From an uncultured bacterium (GTDB lineage Bacteria > Bacteroidota > Bacteroidia > Bacteroidales > Bacteroidaceae): a stretch of 64,000 nucleotides of DNA. Position 1 is the first letter of the stretch; every line of letters begins with the position of its first letter. The stretch is taken from the NCBI GenBank assembly GCA_905215555.1, contig CAJMQU010000003.1, forward strand, positions 62,001 to 126,000. Direction: 5' to 3'. The notes under the pieces were generated by a model. It was not told where the DNA came from. It saw only the letters and a program-made list of their open reading frames with translations, and made no database searches. Of the stretch, positions 1 to 8,195 are shown piece by piece. Both the position numbers and the translations under genes were made by a program.

Positions 1-1
1 G

Positions 2-637
2 AAACCGAAGGAGGGCGGACACGAGGACGGCGAAGTGCTGGCCATCGTGACCATAGTAACGGAACGCTACCGCACGCAATATGCGTTGCTCTACACGACA
101 AGAGTACGGGAGGCGGTAACGGACAAGGAGATAGAGTTGCGGGAACGGGACGCCTACAACAATCCGGTGGTCTCGATGTCCACCGCAGAGATGATACGCT
201 TCGCACGGCGTATCTGGAACTCGCCCGCGAAGATACGCAACGTGGCGACCAAGGCCCACCGCATGACGATGCGGCTGAACAACATCTACGCCGTGGGCGA
301 TTACTTCTTCATAGACTTCTCCGTGGAGAACAGGACGAATATCCGTTTCGACATCGACGAGATACGGGTGAAGCTCGCGGACAAGAAGCTCTCCAAAGCG
401 ACCAATGCACAGGTCGTCGAACTGACGCCCACGCTGGTGCTGGAGGGCAGCAAGGTGTTCCGGCACGGCTACCGCAACGTGATTGTGGTGAAAAAAATGA
501 CCTTCCCCAACGACAAGATACTGACCATCGAAATGACGGAGAAGCAGATTAGCGGTCGTAACATCTGCCTGAACATCGACTATGAAGATGTGCTGGCGGC
601 TGATTCGTTCAACGTAACCCTGCTGGAGGAGGAATGA
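2..637 (+). CDS. traN: Conjugative transposon protein TraN, 5' end missing
   Basis: The reading frame is already open at base 2, so the protein begins upstream of the window; only the last 212 codons are here. The sequence fits the TraN (DUF4138) family of Bacteroidales conjugative elements, which is thought to be a VirB9-like periplasmic/outer-membrane part of the mating channel. The visible part is a beta-rich domain with alternating charged strands ('FFIDFSVENRTN', 'FRHGYRNVIVVKK') typical of its C-terminal half. Its stop overlaps the start of traO by 4 bases (ATGA-type), which indicates translational coupling in the transfer operon. The family call is from recognition and position beside traO, not from a search. 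Confidence 0.8.
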   Translation, partial: KPKEGGHEDGEVLAIVTIVTERYRTQYALLYTTRVREAVTDKEIELRERDAYNNPVVSMSTAEMIRFARRIWNSPAKIRNVATKAHRMTMRLNNIYAVGDYFFIDFSVENRTNIRFDIDEIRVKLADKKLSKATNAQVVELTPTLVLEGSKVFRHGYRNVIVVKKMTFPNDKILTIEMTEKQISGRNICLNIDYEDVLAADSFNVTLLEEE

Positions 638-1146
638 GCATGAAGAAAACGGTTATACTTATTCTCGCCTGCGTGTGTTTCACCCTGAACGCGAGCGCAC
701 AGCAAGGCAGCGACCGCCTCTCGCTCGGCGTGGGGGCACTGTATAAGAACGGCATGGACGTGACGCTCGCCTACGAGCATGAGATGAACTACCGCCACGC
801 GTGGGAGTTCTTCGCCAACGGTTACCTGCAATGGAAGGAATGCGGCTCGTGCGGCCATATATGCCCGGAATCTTTCTGGCAGAACTATCGCACTTATGGG
901 TTCGGTGTGGCTTACAAGCCCAACGTCTCAAGAGGACGCAACCACTACGGCAACCTGCGTATCGGGGCTTCGGCAGGGAGTGATACGAAAAAGTTTCTGG
1001 CCGGCCTGCATTTCGGATACGAGCACAACTATGTGCTGCGCTCAGGCTGGACGCTTTACTGGCAGGCCAAGGGAGATGTGATGATAAAAGGCGCAGACCT
1101 GTTTCGTGCGGGTATCGTGCTTGGAGTGAAACTACCGATAAAATAA
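634..1146 (+). CDS. traO: Conjugal transfer protein TraO
   Basis: This 170-residue protein has a signal peptide (hydrophobic residues about 5-20, likely cleavage after 'NASA') followed by an antiparallel beta-barrel-like sequence with glycine/aromatic alternation. Size, signal peptide and place directly after traN match TraO of Bacteroidales conjugative transposons, a small outer-membrane or periplasmic component of the mating apparatus. The pair of Cys-containing turns near residues 68-74 ('ECGSCGHIC') is notable and could form disulfides. The start at 634 overlaps the traN stop; an ATG two codons later (640) is an alternative. Confidence 0.8.
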   Translation: MSMKKTVILILACVCFTLNASAQQGSDRLSLGVGALYKNGMDVTLAYEHEMNYRHAWEFFANGYLQWKECGSCGHICPESFWQNYRTYGFGVAYKPNVSRGRNHYGNLRIGASAGSDTKKFLAGLHFGYEHNYVLRSGWTLYWQAKGDVMIKGADLFRAGIVLGVKLPIK

Positions 1147-1153
1147 GGGAAAG

Positions 1154-1825
1154 ATGAGACAGAACATTATCAGAAAAGCGTGTCAGACCGTGCCGGCTGT
1201 CGTCATGGCGATTGCCGTTGCCGCCTGCGACGCGCATATAGAGGTGCCCGACACGGCAGTACGTCCGGGCCATGTCTTATGCACGGACGGTACGGCCTTG
1301 TCATACAGTGAGTATGAGCAATCCGGGAAACAGGCGATTGCCGTCGTTTTCAATACCGACCCTCACGGGGAAACGGAGGGTGACGGCTATGCGGTCTATC
1401 TGTGGGACATTGCACCGCAGGCATTCGCTGACAGTCTCGGCATCGAGCAAGGCACGTCGGCGGACATTAAGGCATATGACGGGAATGCGAACACCTTCGC
1501 GCTATACGATACCAGGGAAACGGCTTCGCCGATGGCCGAAGCGGTGTTTGCCCTGTGGAGGTACGGACAGAGTGCCTACGTGCCCTCGGTGGCACAGGCC
1601 CGGTTGCTGTATGCGGCTCGTGCGACCGTCAATCCTGTCATAGAGAGATGTGGCGGCGACCCGTTGCCGCAAGTTCCGGACAACTGCTGGTACTGGACTT
1701 CAACGGAAGTGGAGGGACAGCAGACGGCAAAGGCATGGCTTTATTCAATGGGCAGCGGAGCCATGCAAGAGACGCCCAAGACACAGGCGCACCGGGTGCG
1801 CCCCATTATAACCATCAACAAATAA
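1154..1825 (+). CDS. Lipoprotein with DUF1566-like C-terminus in tra operon
   Basis: The 223-residue product has an N-terminal hydrophobic stretch ending in a lipobox-like 'VAVAAC' at about residues 20-25, so it is probably a lipoprotein. The C-terminal half ('YWTSTEVEG', ending 'HRVRPIITI') resembles the DUF1566/fibrobacter-succinogenes-paralogous fold seen in many Bacteroidales surface lipoproteins. It lies 7 bp after traO and is presumably co-transcribed with the transfer genes. A role on the cell surface during mating, such as recipient contact or exclusion, is inference only. I do not know a specific gene name for it. Confidence 0.6.
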   Translation: MRQNIIRKACQTVPAVVMAIAVAACDAHIEVPDTAVRPGHVLCTDGTALSYSEYEQSGKQAIAVVFNTDPHGETEGDGYAVYLWDIAPQAFADSLGIEQGTSADIKAYDGNANTFALYDTRETASPMAEAVFALWRYGQSAYVPSVAQARLLYAARATVNPVIERCGGDPLPQVPDNCWYWTSTEVEGQQTAKAWLYSMGSGAMQETPKTQAHRVRPIITINK

Positions 1826-1829
1826 ACTT

Positions 1830-2321
1830 ATGACAACTATGAACGGGATCAAAGATTTCAAGGTGCCACAGTATATGGACATAGCACATCCGGACAAAGG
1901 ATTTTTCGGGTATCTGCTGAGATGCAAATGCCTGCCACCGGAGGAAGTTTTCATAAATTTCATATTCCTCGATGACGGAGCCGAATGCTGCAAGAGGCTT
2001 TCTTCCGTAAAGAAGCGCAGGGAGGAAATCCGGAAGGAATGGAACAGCCGCATCGACCGTTACCATGATATTTTCGTAGGCCAGCTCTACTACGTCAATG
2101 AAGAGCTGTTCAACGACTTCATCGACTTTATGACCGACGGTCCCGACGACGCCATACGGAAGTTCCTTGAGAATTTTACGGCGGAAATGCGTGCTTCCGT
2201 AATAGATAACCCTATGGGACTTGAACCTCTATATGCGGTTACACATGTCTGCCAACTTACCGAGGACGACCGCATACACTGGCCTCACATCCATGTCCTT
2301 TGGGGTATTAAAAAGAAGTGA
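1830..2321 (+). CDS. Hypothetical protein before coupling protein
   Basis: A 163-residue soluble protein without signal peptide or clear membrane segment, rich in acidic and aromatic residues. It sits 4 bp after the lipoprotein, and its last codons overlap the GTG that opens the coupling-protein frame at 2318. This tight packing indicates one operon and suggests an accessory role in transfer. I do not recognise its family. Confidence 0.6.
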   Translation: MTTMNGIKDFKVPQYMDIAHPDKGFFGYLLRCKCLPPEEVFINFIFLDDGAECCKRLSSVKKRREEIRKEWNSRIDRYHDIFVGQLYYVNEELFNDFIDFMTDGPDDAIRKFLENFTAEMRASVIDNPMGLEPLYAVTHVCQLTEDDRIHWPHIHVLWGIKKK

Positions 2322-2329
2322 TTACAGCC

Positions 2330-4516
2330 ATGGAAGAGAGCAAGGAGTTACAAGGGTTCTACAGGATATTCCGCGCGGTCGTTTACATCTCCGTGCTGAT
2401 GGAATTTTTCGAGTATGCCATCGACCCGGCGGTACTCGACCATTGGGGCGGCATACTGATTGATATTCACGGACGCATCAAGCGGTGGATGATCTACAAC
2501 GACGGCAATCTGGTGTACAGCAAAGTCGCCACGGTGCTGCTTATCTGTATCACCTGTATCGGCACACGGAGCAAAAAACATCTGGAGTTCGATGCCCGTC
2601 GGCAGGTACTATACCCGCTCGTGAGCGGCTTTGCGCTGCTTGTGCTGTCCGTGTGGTTGTTCAATCATCCTATGGAAACGCGTCTCTACACATTGCCGCT
2701 GAACATCATCTTCTACATGGTCGTTTCCCTTGTGGGGGTCATCCTCGTGCATATCGCACTGGACAACATATCGAAGTTTCTTAAGGAGGGGTTGATGAAA
2801 GACCGCTTCAATTTAGAAAACGAAAGTTTTGAACAATGCGAGGGGCTGATAGAGAACCAATACAGTGTAAATATCCCGATGCGATACTATTACAAGGGTA
2901 AATTTAGAAAAGGATTTGTGAATATAACCAACTGTTTTCGTGGAACATGGGTAGTTGGAACACCGGGCAGCGGTAAAACATTTTCGCTTATCGAGCCATT
3001 CATTCGACAGCACAGTGCAAAGGGTTTTGCTATGGTTGTATATGATTACAAATTTCCGACACTGGCCACTAAACTGTACTACCACTACAAAAAAAACCAG
3101 AAGCTGGGCAAGATACCCGAGGGGTGCAAGTTCAACATCATCAACTTTGTGGATGTGGAGTACAGCCGCCGTGTGAACCCGATTCAGGCGAAGTACATCA
3201 ACAACCTCGCAGCGGCAAGCGAGACGGCGGAGACCTTGCTGGAATCCCTGCAGAAGGGCAAGAAGGAAGGTGGTGGCGGTTCGGACCAGTTCTTCCAGAC
3301 CTCGGCGGTGAACTTCCTCGCCGCCTGCATCTACTTCTTCGTAAACTACGAGAAGGAACCCTACGACAAGGACGGCAATATGCTGTATGCGGAAAAACGG
3401 CAGGACCCGCAGACGAAGTTTTGGAAACCGACGGGCATCGTGCGCGACCGTGAAGGTGGCAACATCGTAGAACCTGCCTACTGGCTGGGAAAATACTCGG
3501 ATATGCCGCACATTCTCGCGTTCCTGAACGAGAGTTACCAAACCATCTTCGAGGTGTTGGAGACGGATAACGAGGTGGCTCCGCTGCTTGGCCCATTCCA
3601 GACTGCACTGAAGAACAAGGCCATGGAGCAATTGGAAGGCATGATAGGTACGTTACGAGTCTATACGTCCCGACTGGCGACCAAGGAGAGCTACTGGGTG
3701 TTCCACAAGGACGGAGACGACTTCGACCTGAAGGTAAGCGACCCGAAGAACCCGAGCTACCTGCTGATAGCCAATGACCCGGAAATGGAGTCAATCATCG
3801 GTGCGCTGAACGCATTGATATTGAATCGTCTCGTTACCCGTGTGAATACCGGTCAAGGGAAGAATATCCCAGTGAGCATCATCGTGGATGAGCTACCCAC
3901 GCTTTATTTCCACAAGATTGACCGACTAATCGGTACGGCTCGAAGCAATAAGGTGAGCGTTACGCTCGGCTTTCAGGAGCTGCCGCAGTTAGAGGCCGAT
4001 TACGGCAAGGTGGGTATGCAGAAAATTATCACGACCGTCGGTAACGTGGTGAGCGGTTCGGCACGGGCGAAAGAGACGCTCGAATGGCTGTCAAGTGACA
4101 TCTTCGGAAAGGTGGTACAGATCAAGAAGGGTGTGACGATTGACCGGGACAAAACCTCAATCAACTTGAACGAAAACATGGACAGCCTCGTGCCGGCATC
4201 GAAGATTTCGGATATGCCGACGGGGTGGATCTGCGGACAGACAGCAAGGGATTTCATGAAAACGAAAACCGGTGTGGGTGGTTCGATGAACATCCAGGAA
4301 GCGGACGAGTTTAAGACATCAAAGTTCTTCTGCAAGACGGATTTCGACATGAGGGAGATAAAGAAAGAGGAAGCGGCGTATGTGCCGTTGCCGAAGTTCT
4401 ATACCTTCAAATCGCGGGACGAACGGGAACGCATCCTGTACAAGAATTTTGTACAGGTGGGTCAGGACGTGAAGGAGATGATAAAGGATGTTCAGAACAA
4501 GCGTGGGGCGAAATAA
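2330..4516 (+). CDS. traG: Type IV coupling protein, TraG/MobC (VirD4) family
   Basis: This is the ATPase that links the relaxase-DNA complex to the mating channel at the inner membrane. The N-terminus has several hydrophobic segments (about residues 10-30, 65-80, 95-115, 120-145). It is followed by a Walker A motif 'GTPGSGKT' near residue 208, a Walker B-like 'SIIVDELPTL' near residue 520, and the TraM-recognition region of TraD/TraG ('GFQELPQLEADYG') just after. Length (about 728) is normal for Bacteroidales MobC/TraG. I prefer the ATG at 2330; the frame is also open from a GTG at 2318 that overlaps the previous gene. It closes the transfer operon and is followed by a strong hairpin. Confidence 0.9.
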   Translation: MEESKELQGFYRIFRAVVYISVLMEFFEYAIDPAVLDHWGGILIDIHGRIKRWMIYNDGNLVYSKVATVLLICITCIGTRSKKHLEFDARRQVLYPLVSGFALLVLSVWLFNHPMETRLYTLPLNIIFYMVVSLVGVILVHIALDNISKFLKEGLMKDRFNLENESFEQCEGLIENQYSVNIPMRYYYKGKFRKGFVNITNCFRGTWVVGTPGSGKTFSLIEPFIRQHSAKGFAMVVYDYKFPTLATKLYYHYKKNQKLGKIPEGCKFNIINFVDVEYSRRVNPIQAKYINNLAAASETAETLLESLQKGKKEGGGGSDQFFQTSAVNFLAACIYFFVNYEKEPYDKDGNMLYAEKRQDPQTKFWKPTGIVRDREGGNIVEPAYWLGKYSDMPHILAFLNESYQTIFEVLETDNEVAPLLGPFQTALKNKAMEQLEGMIGTLRVYTSRLATKESYWVFHKDGDDFDLKVSDPKNPSYLLIANDPEMESIIGALNALILNRLVTRVNTGQGKNIPVSIIVDELPTLYFHKIDRLIGTARSNKVSVTLGFQELPQLEADYGKVGMQKIITTVGNVVSGSARAKETLEWLSSDIFGKVVQIKKGVTIDRDKTSINLNENMDSLVPASKISDMPTGWICGQTARDFMKTKTGVGGSMNIQEADEFKTSKFFCKTDFDMREIKKEEAAYVPLPKFYTFKSRDERERILYKNFVQVGQDVKEMIKDVQNKRGAK

Positions 4517-4527
4517 GCGTAAACAAA

Positions 4528-4564
4528 ACCGCCATTGCAGTTTAACAGGACTGTAATGGCGGTT
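4528..4564. terminator. Hairpin after transfer operon
   Basis: An inverted repeat with arms ACCGCCATTgCAG and CTGtAATGGCGGT and a short loop lies 12 nt after the coupling-protein stop. The U-tract is better on the minus strand (GGTTTTGTTT) than on the plus strand, so it may be bidirectional. Confidence 0.7.
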
Positions 4565-4663
4565 CCGGTATATTCTATTTTGAAGCGAATATGGCATACA
4601 GGACCTGTTGTATCTCAAAAACTTCCATGAAAATCAGAAAATATGGTTATGTCATGCCATCAT

Positions 4664-4697
4664 TTTGCCCGAGAACCGGCAAAAAGCATTATCTTTG
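4664..4697 (+). promoter_or_regulatory. Bacteroides-type promoter for XRE regulator
   Basis: TTTG at 4664-4667 and TATCTTTG at 4690-4697, 22 bp apart, fit the Bacteroidota -33/-7 consensus. The inferred transcription start is about 17-20 nt upstream of the preferred ATG at 4721. Confidence 0.7.
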
Positions 4698-4720
4698 CAT
4701 TCAATAACAATTTATTGCGA

Positions 4721-4918
4721 ATGACAAAGGAGATAAACCGATTGAAAGCCGTATTGGCAGAAGTAGGGAAAACCAATGTGTGGCTGGCCGAACAACTGGG
4801 TGTAAATCCGACTACCGTATCGAAGTGGTGTACGAACACCTGCCAGCCTGATTTACATACACTCTCCCGGATAGCAGAACTGCTCAACGTGAGCCGTAGG
4901 GAACTATTGCGTCCTTAA
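4721..4918 (+). CDS. XRE-family helix-turn-helix regulator
   Basis: A 65-residue DNA-binding protein made of a single Cro/CI-type helix-turn-helix ('VWLAEQLGVNPTTVSKWC' then 'LHTLSRIAELLNVSRRELL'). The frame also has an ATG at 4643, but that would place the start upstream of the promoter at 4664-4697, so the ATG at 4721 ('MTKEINRL') is preferred. It precedes the AlbA_2-type gene by 14 bp on the same strand, and the two likely form a small regulatory operon inserted between the transfer and accessory regions. Confidence 0.85.
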   Translation: MTKEINRLKAVLAEVGKTNVWLAEQLGVNPTTVSKWCTNTCQPDLHTLSRIAELLNVSRRELLRP

Positions 4919-4932
4919 AAACTATATTCATC

Positions 4933-6495
4933 ATGACAGAACATACAACAGATATAGAGGGCAGACTTCGTGTCCTGATAAGCCGTGGCGAGACTTCGGA
5001 AGTGGAGTTCAAATCGGCACGCGGGGGATTTCCCGGCAGTTTCTGGGAAAGCTACTCGGCTTTCGCCAACACCGACGGTGGAACGATCGTGCTTGGTGTG
5101 GTGGAGAAGAACAACCGTTTCTTCTTTGATGGACTGACGGAAGAGACCATTATCCGCTACAAGAAGAATTTTTGGGACTGTGCCCATAACAGAGGCAAAG
5201 TAAGCGTTTGCCTGCCCCGTGAATCGGATGTAAGAATCGAGCAAATCGAGGAGTCGTACATCCTGATATGCGACATCCCCCGCGCGAGCTACGAGCTTCG
5301 CCCCGTTTACATCACCACCAACCCATTCGGGAATACTTACCGACGGAATCACGAGGGGGATTACCTTTGTAACGATGCGGAGGTAAGGCGTATGTTCGCA
5401 GACGCCGAACACGACCGTCATCCGCAGGACGGGCGTATTCTCGTGGGCTTTGAGTTCGAGCGGGATATAGACAAGGAATCCTTGCAGCAGTACCGTCAGA
5501 CACTCGCCAGCCTACAGCCCACACATCCGTGGGTGGGAATCAGCGACATGGATTTCCTGAGAAAGATCGGGGCATACACCACGGAATACGAGACCGGGAA
5601 AGAGGGATTCACGCTGGCTGGTCTATTGATGTTCGGCAAGTACGACAGCATTATCAACCGTTCGGGCGACCCGATGTATTTCGTGGATTATCGGGAACGT
5701 GTCGCGACCGACAATCCCGATATAAGGTGGACGCACCGTATCTATCCGGACGGTTTGTGGGAAGCCAACCTCTACCAGTTCTATGTAAGGGTGTATAACC
5801 GCCTGATACAGTCGCTGCCCCGTCCGTTCATGATGAAAGACGGAGTGCGTCAGGAAGAGACGCCTGCCCATGACGCCGTAAGAGAGGCCCTTATCAACTG
5901 CATCGTCCACCAAGACGTCAATGCACAGGGGCATATTATCGTGGAGCGTACCGACGACAGCCTCGTATTCATGAATCAAGGCATGATGCTGGTTTCCCGA
6001 CAACAGTATTTCGAGGGCGGGCGTAGTATCTGCCGCAATCCGACCTTGCAAAAGATGTTCATGCTGCTCGGACGTGCCGAGAAAGCCGGCAGCGGCGTGG
6101 ATAAAATCGTAAGCGGATGGCAGTCGTTGGGCTGGCCGCTTCCTATCGTTACGGAGGAAACGCGACCGGACTACGTGGTGCTGACCATGCAACTGGGGGG
6201 AAAAACCAACAAGAAAACGACCCAAGAAAACAACCCAAGAAAACGACCCAAGAAAACGACTCAAGAAAACAACCTAAGAAAGCCCAATAAGCAAGATTTG
6301 AGAAAAGAGGAGATTCTGAAGTTCTGCATCGAGCCGAAATCGTTGTTTGATATAATGCAGTATTTGAACCTCAAAGCCAGAAAAAACGTGATGAATGTCT
6401 ATATCAATCCGATGCTTGCCGCAGGGGTGCTGAAAATGACGGAACCGGATAATCCGACAAGCCGTAACCAGATGTATGTAACGGCAAAAGAATAG
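4933..6495 (+). CDS. AlbA_2/HATPase_c_4 putative transcriptional regulator
   Basis: The 520-residue protein belongs to the RecG-like/Schlafen-like regulator group. It has an N-terminal AlbA_2 nucleic-acid-binding domain with the usual 'SEVEFKSA' and 'ANTDGGTIVLGV' signatures (residues 15-55), a central region, and a GHKL-type C-terminal module with 'REALINCIVHQDV' (about residue 320) and 'GRAEKAGSGVDKI' (about 380). A winged-helix-like tail follows (from about residue 450). The linker at residues 427-450 (Lys/Thr/Gln/Asn/Arg) is encoded by five 13-bp tandem repeats (6211-6275). Related proteins often have Lys-Thr-Gln linkers. It probably works with the XRE protein upstream. The target is unknown. 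Confidence 0.8.
   Translation: MTEHTTDIEGRLRVLISRGETSEVEFKSARGGFPGSFWESYSAFANTDGGTIVLGVVEKNNRFFFDGLTEETIIRYKKNFWDCAHNRGKVSVCLPRESDVRIEQIEESYILICDIPRASYELRPVYITTNPFGNTYRRNHEGDYLCNDAEVRRMFADAEHDRHPQDGRILVGFEFERDIDKESLQQYRQTLASLQPTHPWVGISDMDFLRKIGAYTTEYETGKEGFTLAGLLMFGKYDSIINRSGDPMYFVDYRERVATDNPDIRWTHRIYPDGLWEANLYQFYVRVYNRLIQSLPRPFMMKDGVRQEETPAHDAVREALINCIVHQDVNAQGHIIVERTDDSLVFMNQGMMLVSRQQYFEGGRSICRNPTLQKMFMLLGRAEKAGSGVDKIVSGWQSLGWPLPIVTEETRPDYVVLTMQLGGKTNKKTTQENNPRKRPKKTTQENNLRKPNKQDLRKEEILKFCIEPKSLFDIMQYLNLKARKNVMNVYINPMLAAGVLKMTEPDNPTSRNQMYVTAKE
6211..6275 (+). repeat. Five 13-bp tandem repeats inside AlbA_2 gene
   Basis: The unit AAGAAAACGACCC (with minor variants) occurs five times head to tail, followed by a partial sixth. 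Because 13 is not a multiple of 3, each gained or lost copy changes the reading frame downstream. Confidence 0.9.
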
Positions 6496-6687
6496 CCGGT
6501 ACGAGATAAAACATGTGCCAGCAAGAGGGCAACATGAGGAAGAAGTAACGGGTATATGCTGCAGCCGAAATAATATGCATTCCATGAGTGTCTGTCCGAC
6601 CTCTGTAGAAAAGGAGATGTTTCTCCCTGTCATATCCGGGCTATAACGGGACATTTTGCATTCGTCGCTACGGTCGCAAACGAGAAC

Positions 6688-6720
6688 ACCGCCCCCACTA
6701 TGCTGTACGGGCGGTGTGAA
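6688..6720 (-). terminator. Hairpin after first minus-strand unit
   Basis: ACACCGCCC and GGGCGGTGT form a 9-bp stem just past the stop of the gene ending at 6738. The following T-tract on the minus strand is weak (TCTCGTTTG). Confidence 0.55.
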
Positions 6721-6737
6721 CTGTGGACGGCGGCTTG

Positions 6738-7112
6738 TCAGGCAATCTGTCCGCTCAACAAAAGGGTGCGTTGCCGGTCGCAGAACCTATCGTATTCGGC
6801 TTGGTCGGTGCCCTTCTCGATAGCCCGGTCGATGACGTCTCCCAGCTCGTTGAAACACACCTCCCCGTTAATACATTCCACTTTCATGCCTTTCTGGAGG
6901 TACACCTCGTAATAGTCGGAGCCGTTGAGTGCAACGATGACGTACCCTGTGTGCAAGCGTCCGTTCACCTTGATGCGTAGTGCTGGCAAGTCCCGATATG
7001 TGGTAGCTGCAAATTCTTCTATGCCCCACGACATGATGACGGGTGCGGGATTTAGGGAGAGCAACTGTTCTCCGATAGTCTGTGCGATGTGCATTACATA
7101 CTCTTTTTCCAT
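6738..7112 (-). CDS. Hypothetical ICE accessory protein
   Basis: A 124-residue soluble protein starting at 'MEKEYVMH' (7112); the frame extends 17 codons upstream, but the earlier ATG overlaps the preceding gene. It has no signal peptide or recognisable domain; the central part ('LRIKVNGRLHTGYVIVALN') looks like a small alpha/beta fold. It is the last of three genes behind the structured leader at 7741-7920. Genes of this size and order occur in the accessory blocks of Bacteroidales ICEs, but I know no function. Confidence 0.6.
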   Translation of the reverse strand: MEKEYVMHIAQTIGEQLLSLNPAPVIMSWGIEEFAATTYRDLPALRIKVNGRLHTGYVIVALNGSDYYEVYLQKGMKVECINGEVCFNELGDVIDRAIEKGTDQAEYDRFCDRQRTLLLSGQIA

Positions 7113-7150
7113 AACTTTATTATTCTTGGATATTATGATTGTGATTTGTC

Positions 7151-7423
7151 TTAGTCGAACCATTCGGGGTTGCTCTCCTTGAGTTCGGCAATCAGTTCGT
7201 TGTCCGGAAGCCGGAGTGTTTTACTGTCTGTGAAGAAGAAAACCTCGTTGTAGAGCTGTTCCGCCTCTTTGCTGGCAAAGCCTTCGTTCTCGTCCTTGAA
7301 ACTGCCCGGATGGAGTGTGTCGAGCAGCTTTGTCGAGCCGATAATGAGGTCCTCGCCCTCGTTCGATTTCACGATGCGGCATACATAAGTGTCGCCGTCG
7401 AATTGAATTTTCTGTGTTCTCAT
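7151..7423 (-). CDS. Hypothetical ICE accessory protein
   Basis: A 90-residue acidic protein ('MRTQKIQFDGDTYVCRIV'...'ESNPEWFD') without signal peptide. It is the middle gene of the three-gene unit 7711-6738, 9 bp after its upstream neighbour. I cannot assign a function. Confidence 0.6.
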   Translation of the reverse strand: MRTQKIQFDGDTYVCRIVKSNEGEDLIIGSTKLLDTLHPGSFKDENEGFASKEAEQLYNEVFFFTDSKTLRLPDNELIAELKESNPEWFD

Positions 7424-7432
7424 AGCCTTAAT

Positions 7433-7711
7433 TTATATGAATGGGATGTTACGTCCGTTTTTATTCAGGTACTCCATGATTTGTTTCGCTTCCTCGTGCG
7501 ACGCACGGTTGCGGTCATCGTAGTGGCGTGTCTCGTCCGCCATGACTTTGATACAAGCCTTGATAAGGCGATAAAGGCTCTGCTGGAGCGTGGGGTGCAT
7601 GTCGGGGATTGCCGCCGCAAAGCGTTCGGGATTGAAACTGAAACTGTTCACCGCCATTTCCCAGTCTTTGGCGAGTTCGTACTCTCTGCTTTCTCTAATG
7701 TTCTTTTCCAT
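7433..7711 (-). CDS. Hypothetical protein, first gene of leader A unit
   Basis: A 92-residue, mostly helical, charged protein ('MEKNIRESREYELAKDWEM'). Its start codon lies 30 nt downstream of the terminal hairpin of the structured leader at 7741-7920, so it is the gene most directly exposed to whatever the leader does. Function unknown. Confidence 0.65.
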   Translation of the reverse strand: MEKNIRESREYELAKDWEMAVNSFSFNPERFAAAIPDMHPTLQQSLYRLIKACIKVMADETRHYDDRNRASHEEAKQIMEYLNKNGRNIPFI

Positions 7712-7740
7712 TGTCTTGATTTTTAATGATTTGTTTTTCT

Positions 7741-7920
7741 TCCCTCTGTTCGGCTCCCTTTGTCGGGACCGTTCGGGTTTTACGGATGCTCAAACGGGCT
7801 GACGGAGAAGCTCCTGCCGACGCTTTTTCCTGAAAATTACTCTTTCGCAGAAAGGAAGAATTTTATAGGAAATGTACTTCAAAGTGTCGGGTTCGAGCGC
7901 GTCAGCCTACCTTCGCATCC
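7741..7920 (-). promoter_or_regulatory. Structured leader, copy A
   Basis: Upstream of the gene starting at 7711. Pairings, in plus-strand coordinates: start-proximal hairpin 7751-7753+7755-7758 with 7765-7771, inside CCC 7742-7744/GGG 7775-7777; long-range stem GGATGC 7784-7789/GCATCC 7915-7920; stacked stem GGCTGACG 7797-7804/CGTCAGCC 7900-7907; inner bent hairpin TTTCCT 7826-7831/AGGAAA 7867-7872, AAAATT 7833-7838/AATTTT 7859-7864, CTTTC 7842-7846/GAAAG 7850-7854. The same layout recurs upstream of seven other transcription units. Confidence 0.75.
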
Positions 7921-8143
7921 TAAAAGCTGACAGGGGACGACACGGGGTGTCTGAACCCGAGAAAAGCTACAACGGGTGGGCGGTAGTGTAAAAAAGATGG
8001 ACAAACAGCAGTGCTATAAAGGAAGCGACGGGCATATAAGAGCTTACCAGGAAGGTCTCGGAGTGATAAAAACGGGAGTTGCCTGCGGCAGCTAAAAAAG
8101 GTCGCCGTCCCTGCGGTCGCCCCCTCCGTCAAGGATGCTTGCG

Positions 8144-8175
8144 TAAAAAAAGCAGGACGGATTTCTCCGTCCCGC
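8144..8175 (-). terminator. Intrinsic terminator of parB unit
   Basis: On the minus strand GGACGGA-GAAA-TCCGTCC forms a 7-bp stem with a GNRA loop, followed by TGCTTTTTTT. It lies about 20 nt past the stop of the parB gene at 8196. Confidence 0.9.
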
Positions 8176-8195
8176 CTTTGGCTCGTTCGCATGGG

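Noticed and set aside
4643..4720. Longer N-terminus for the XRE regulator from the ATG at 4643
   Set aside because: That start would precede the promoter at 4664-4697; the ATG at 4721 is downstream of it and begins the HTH domain.
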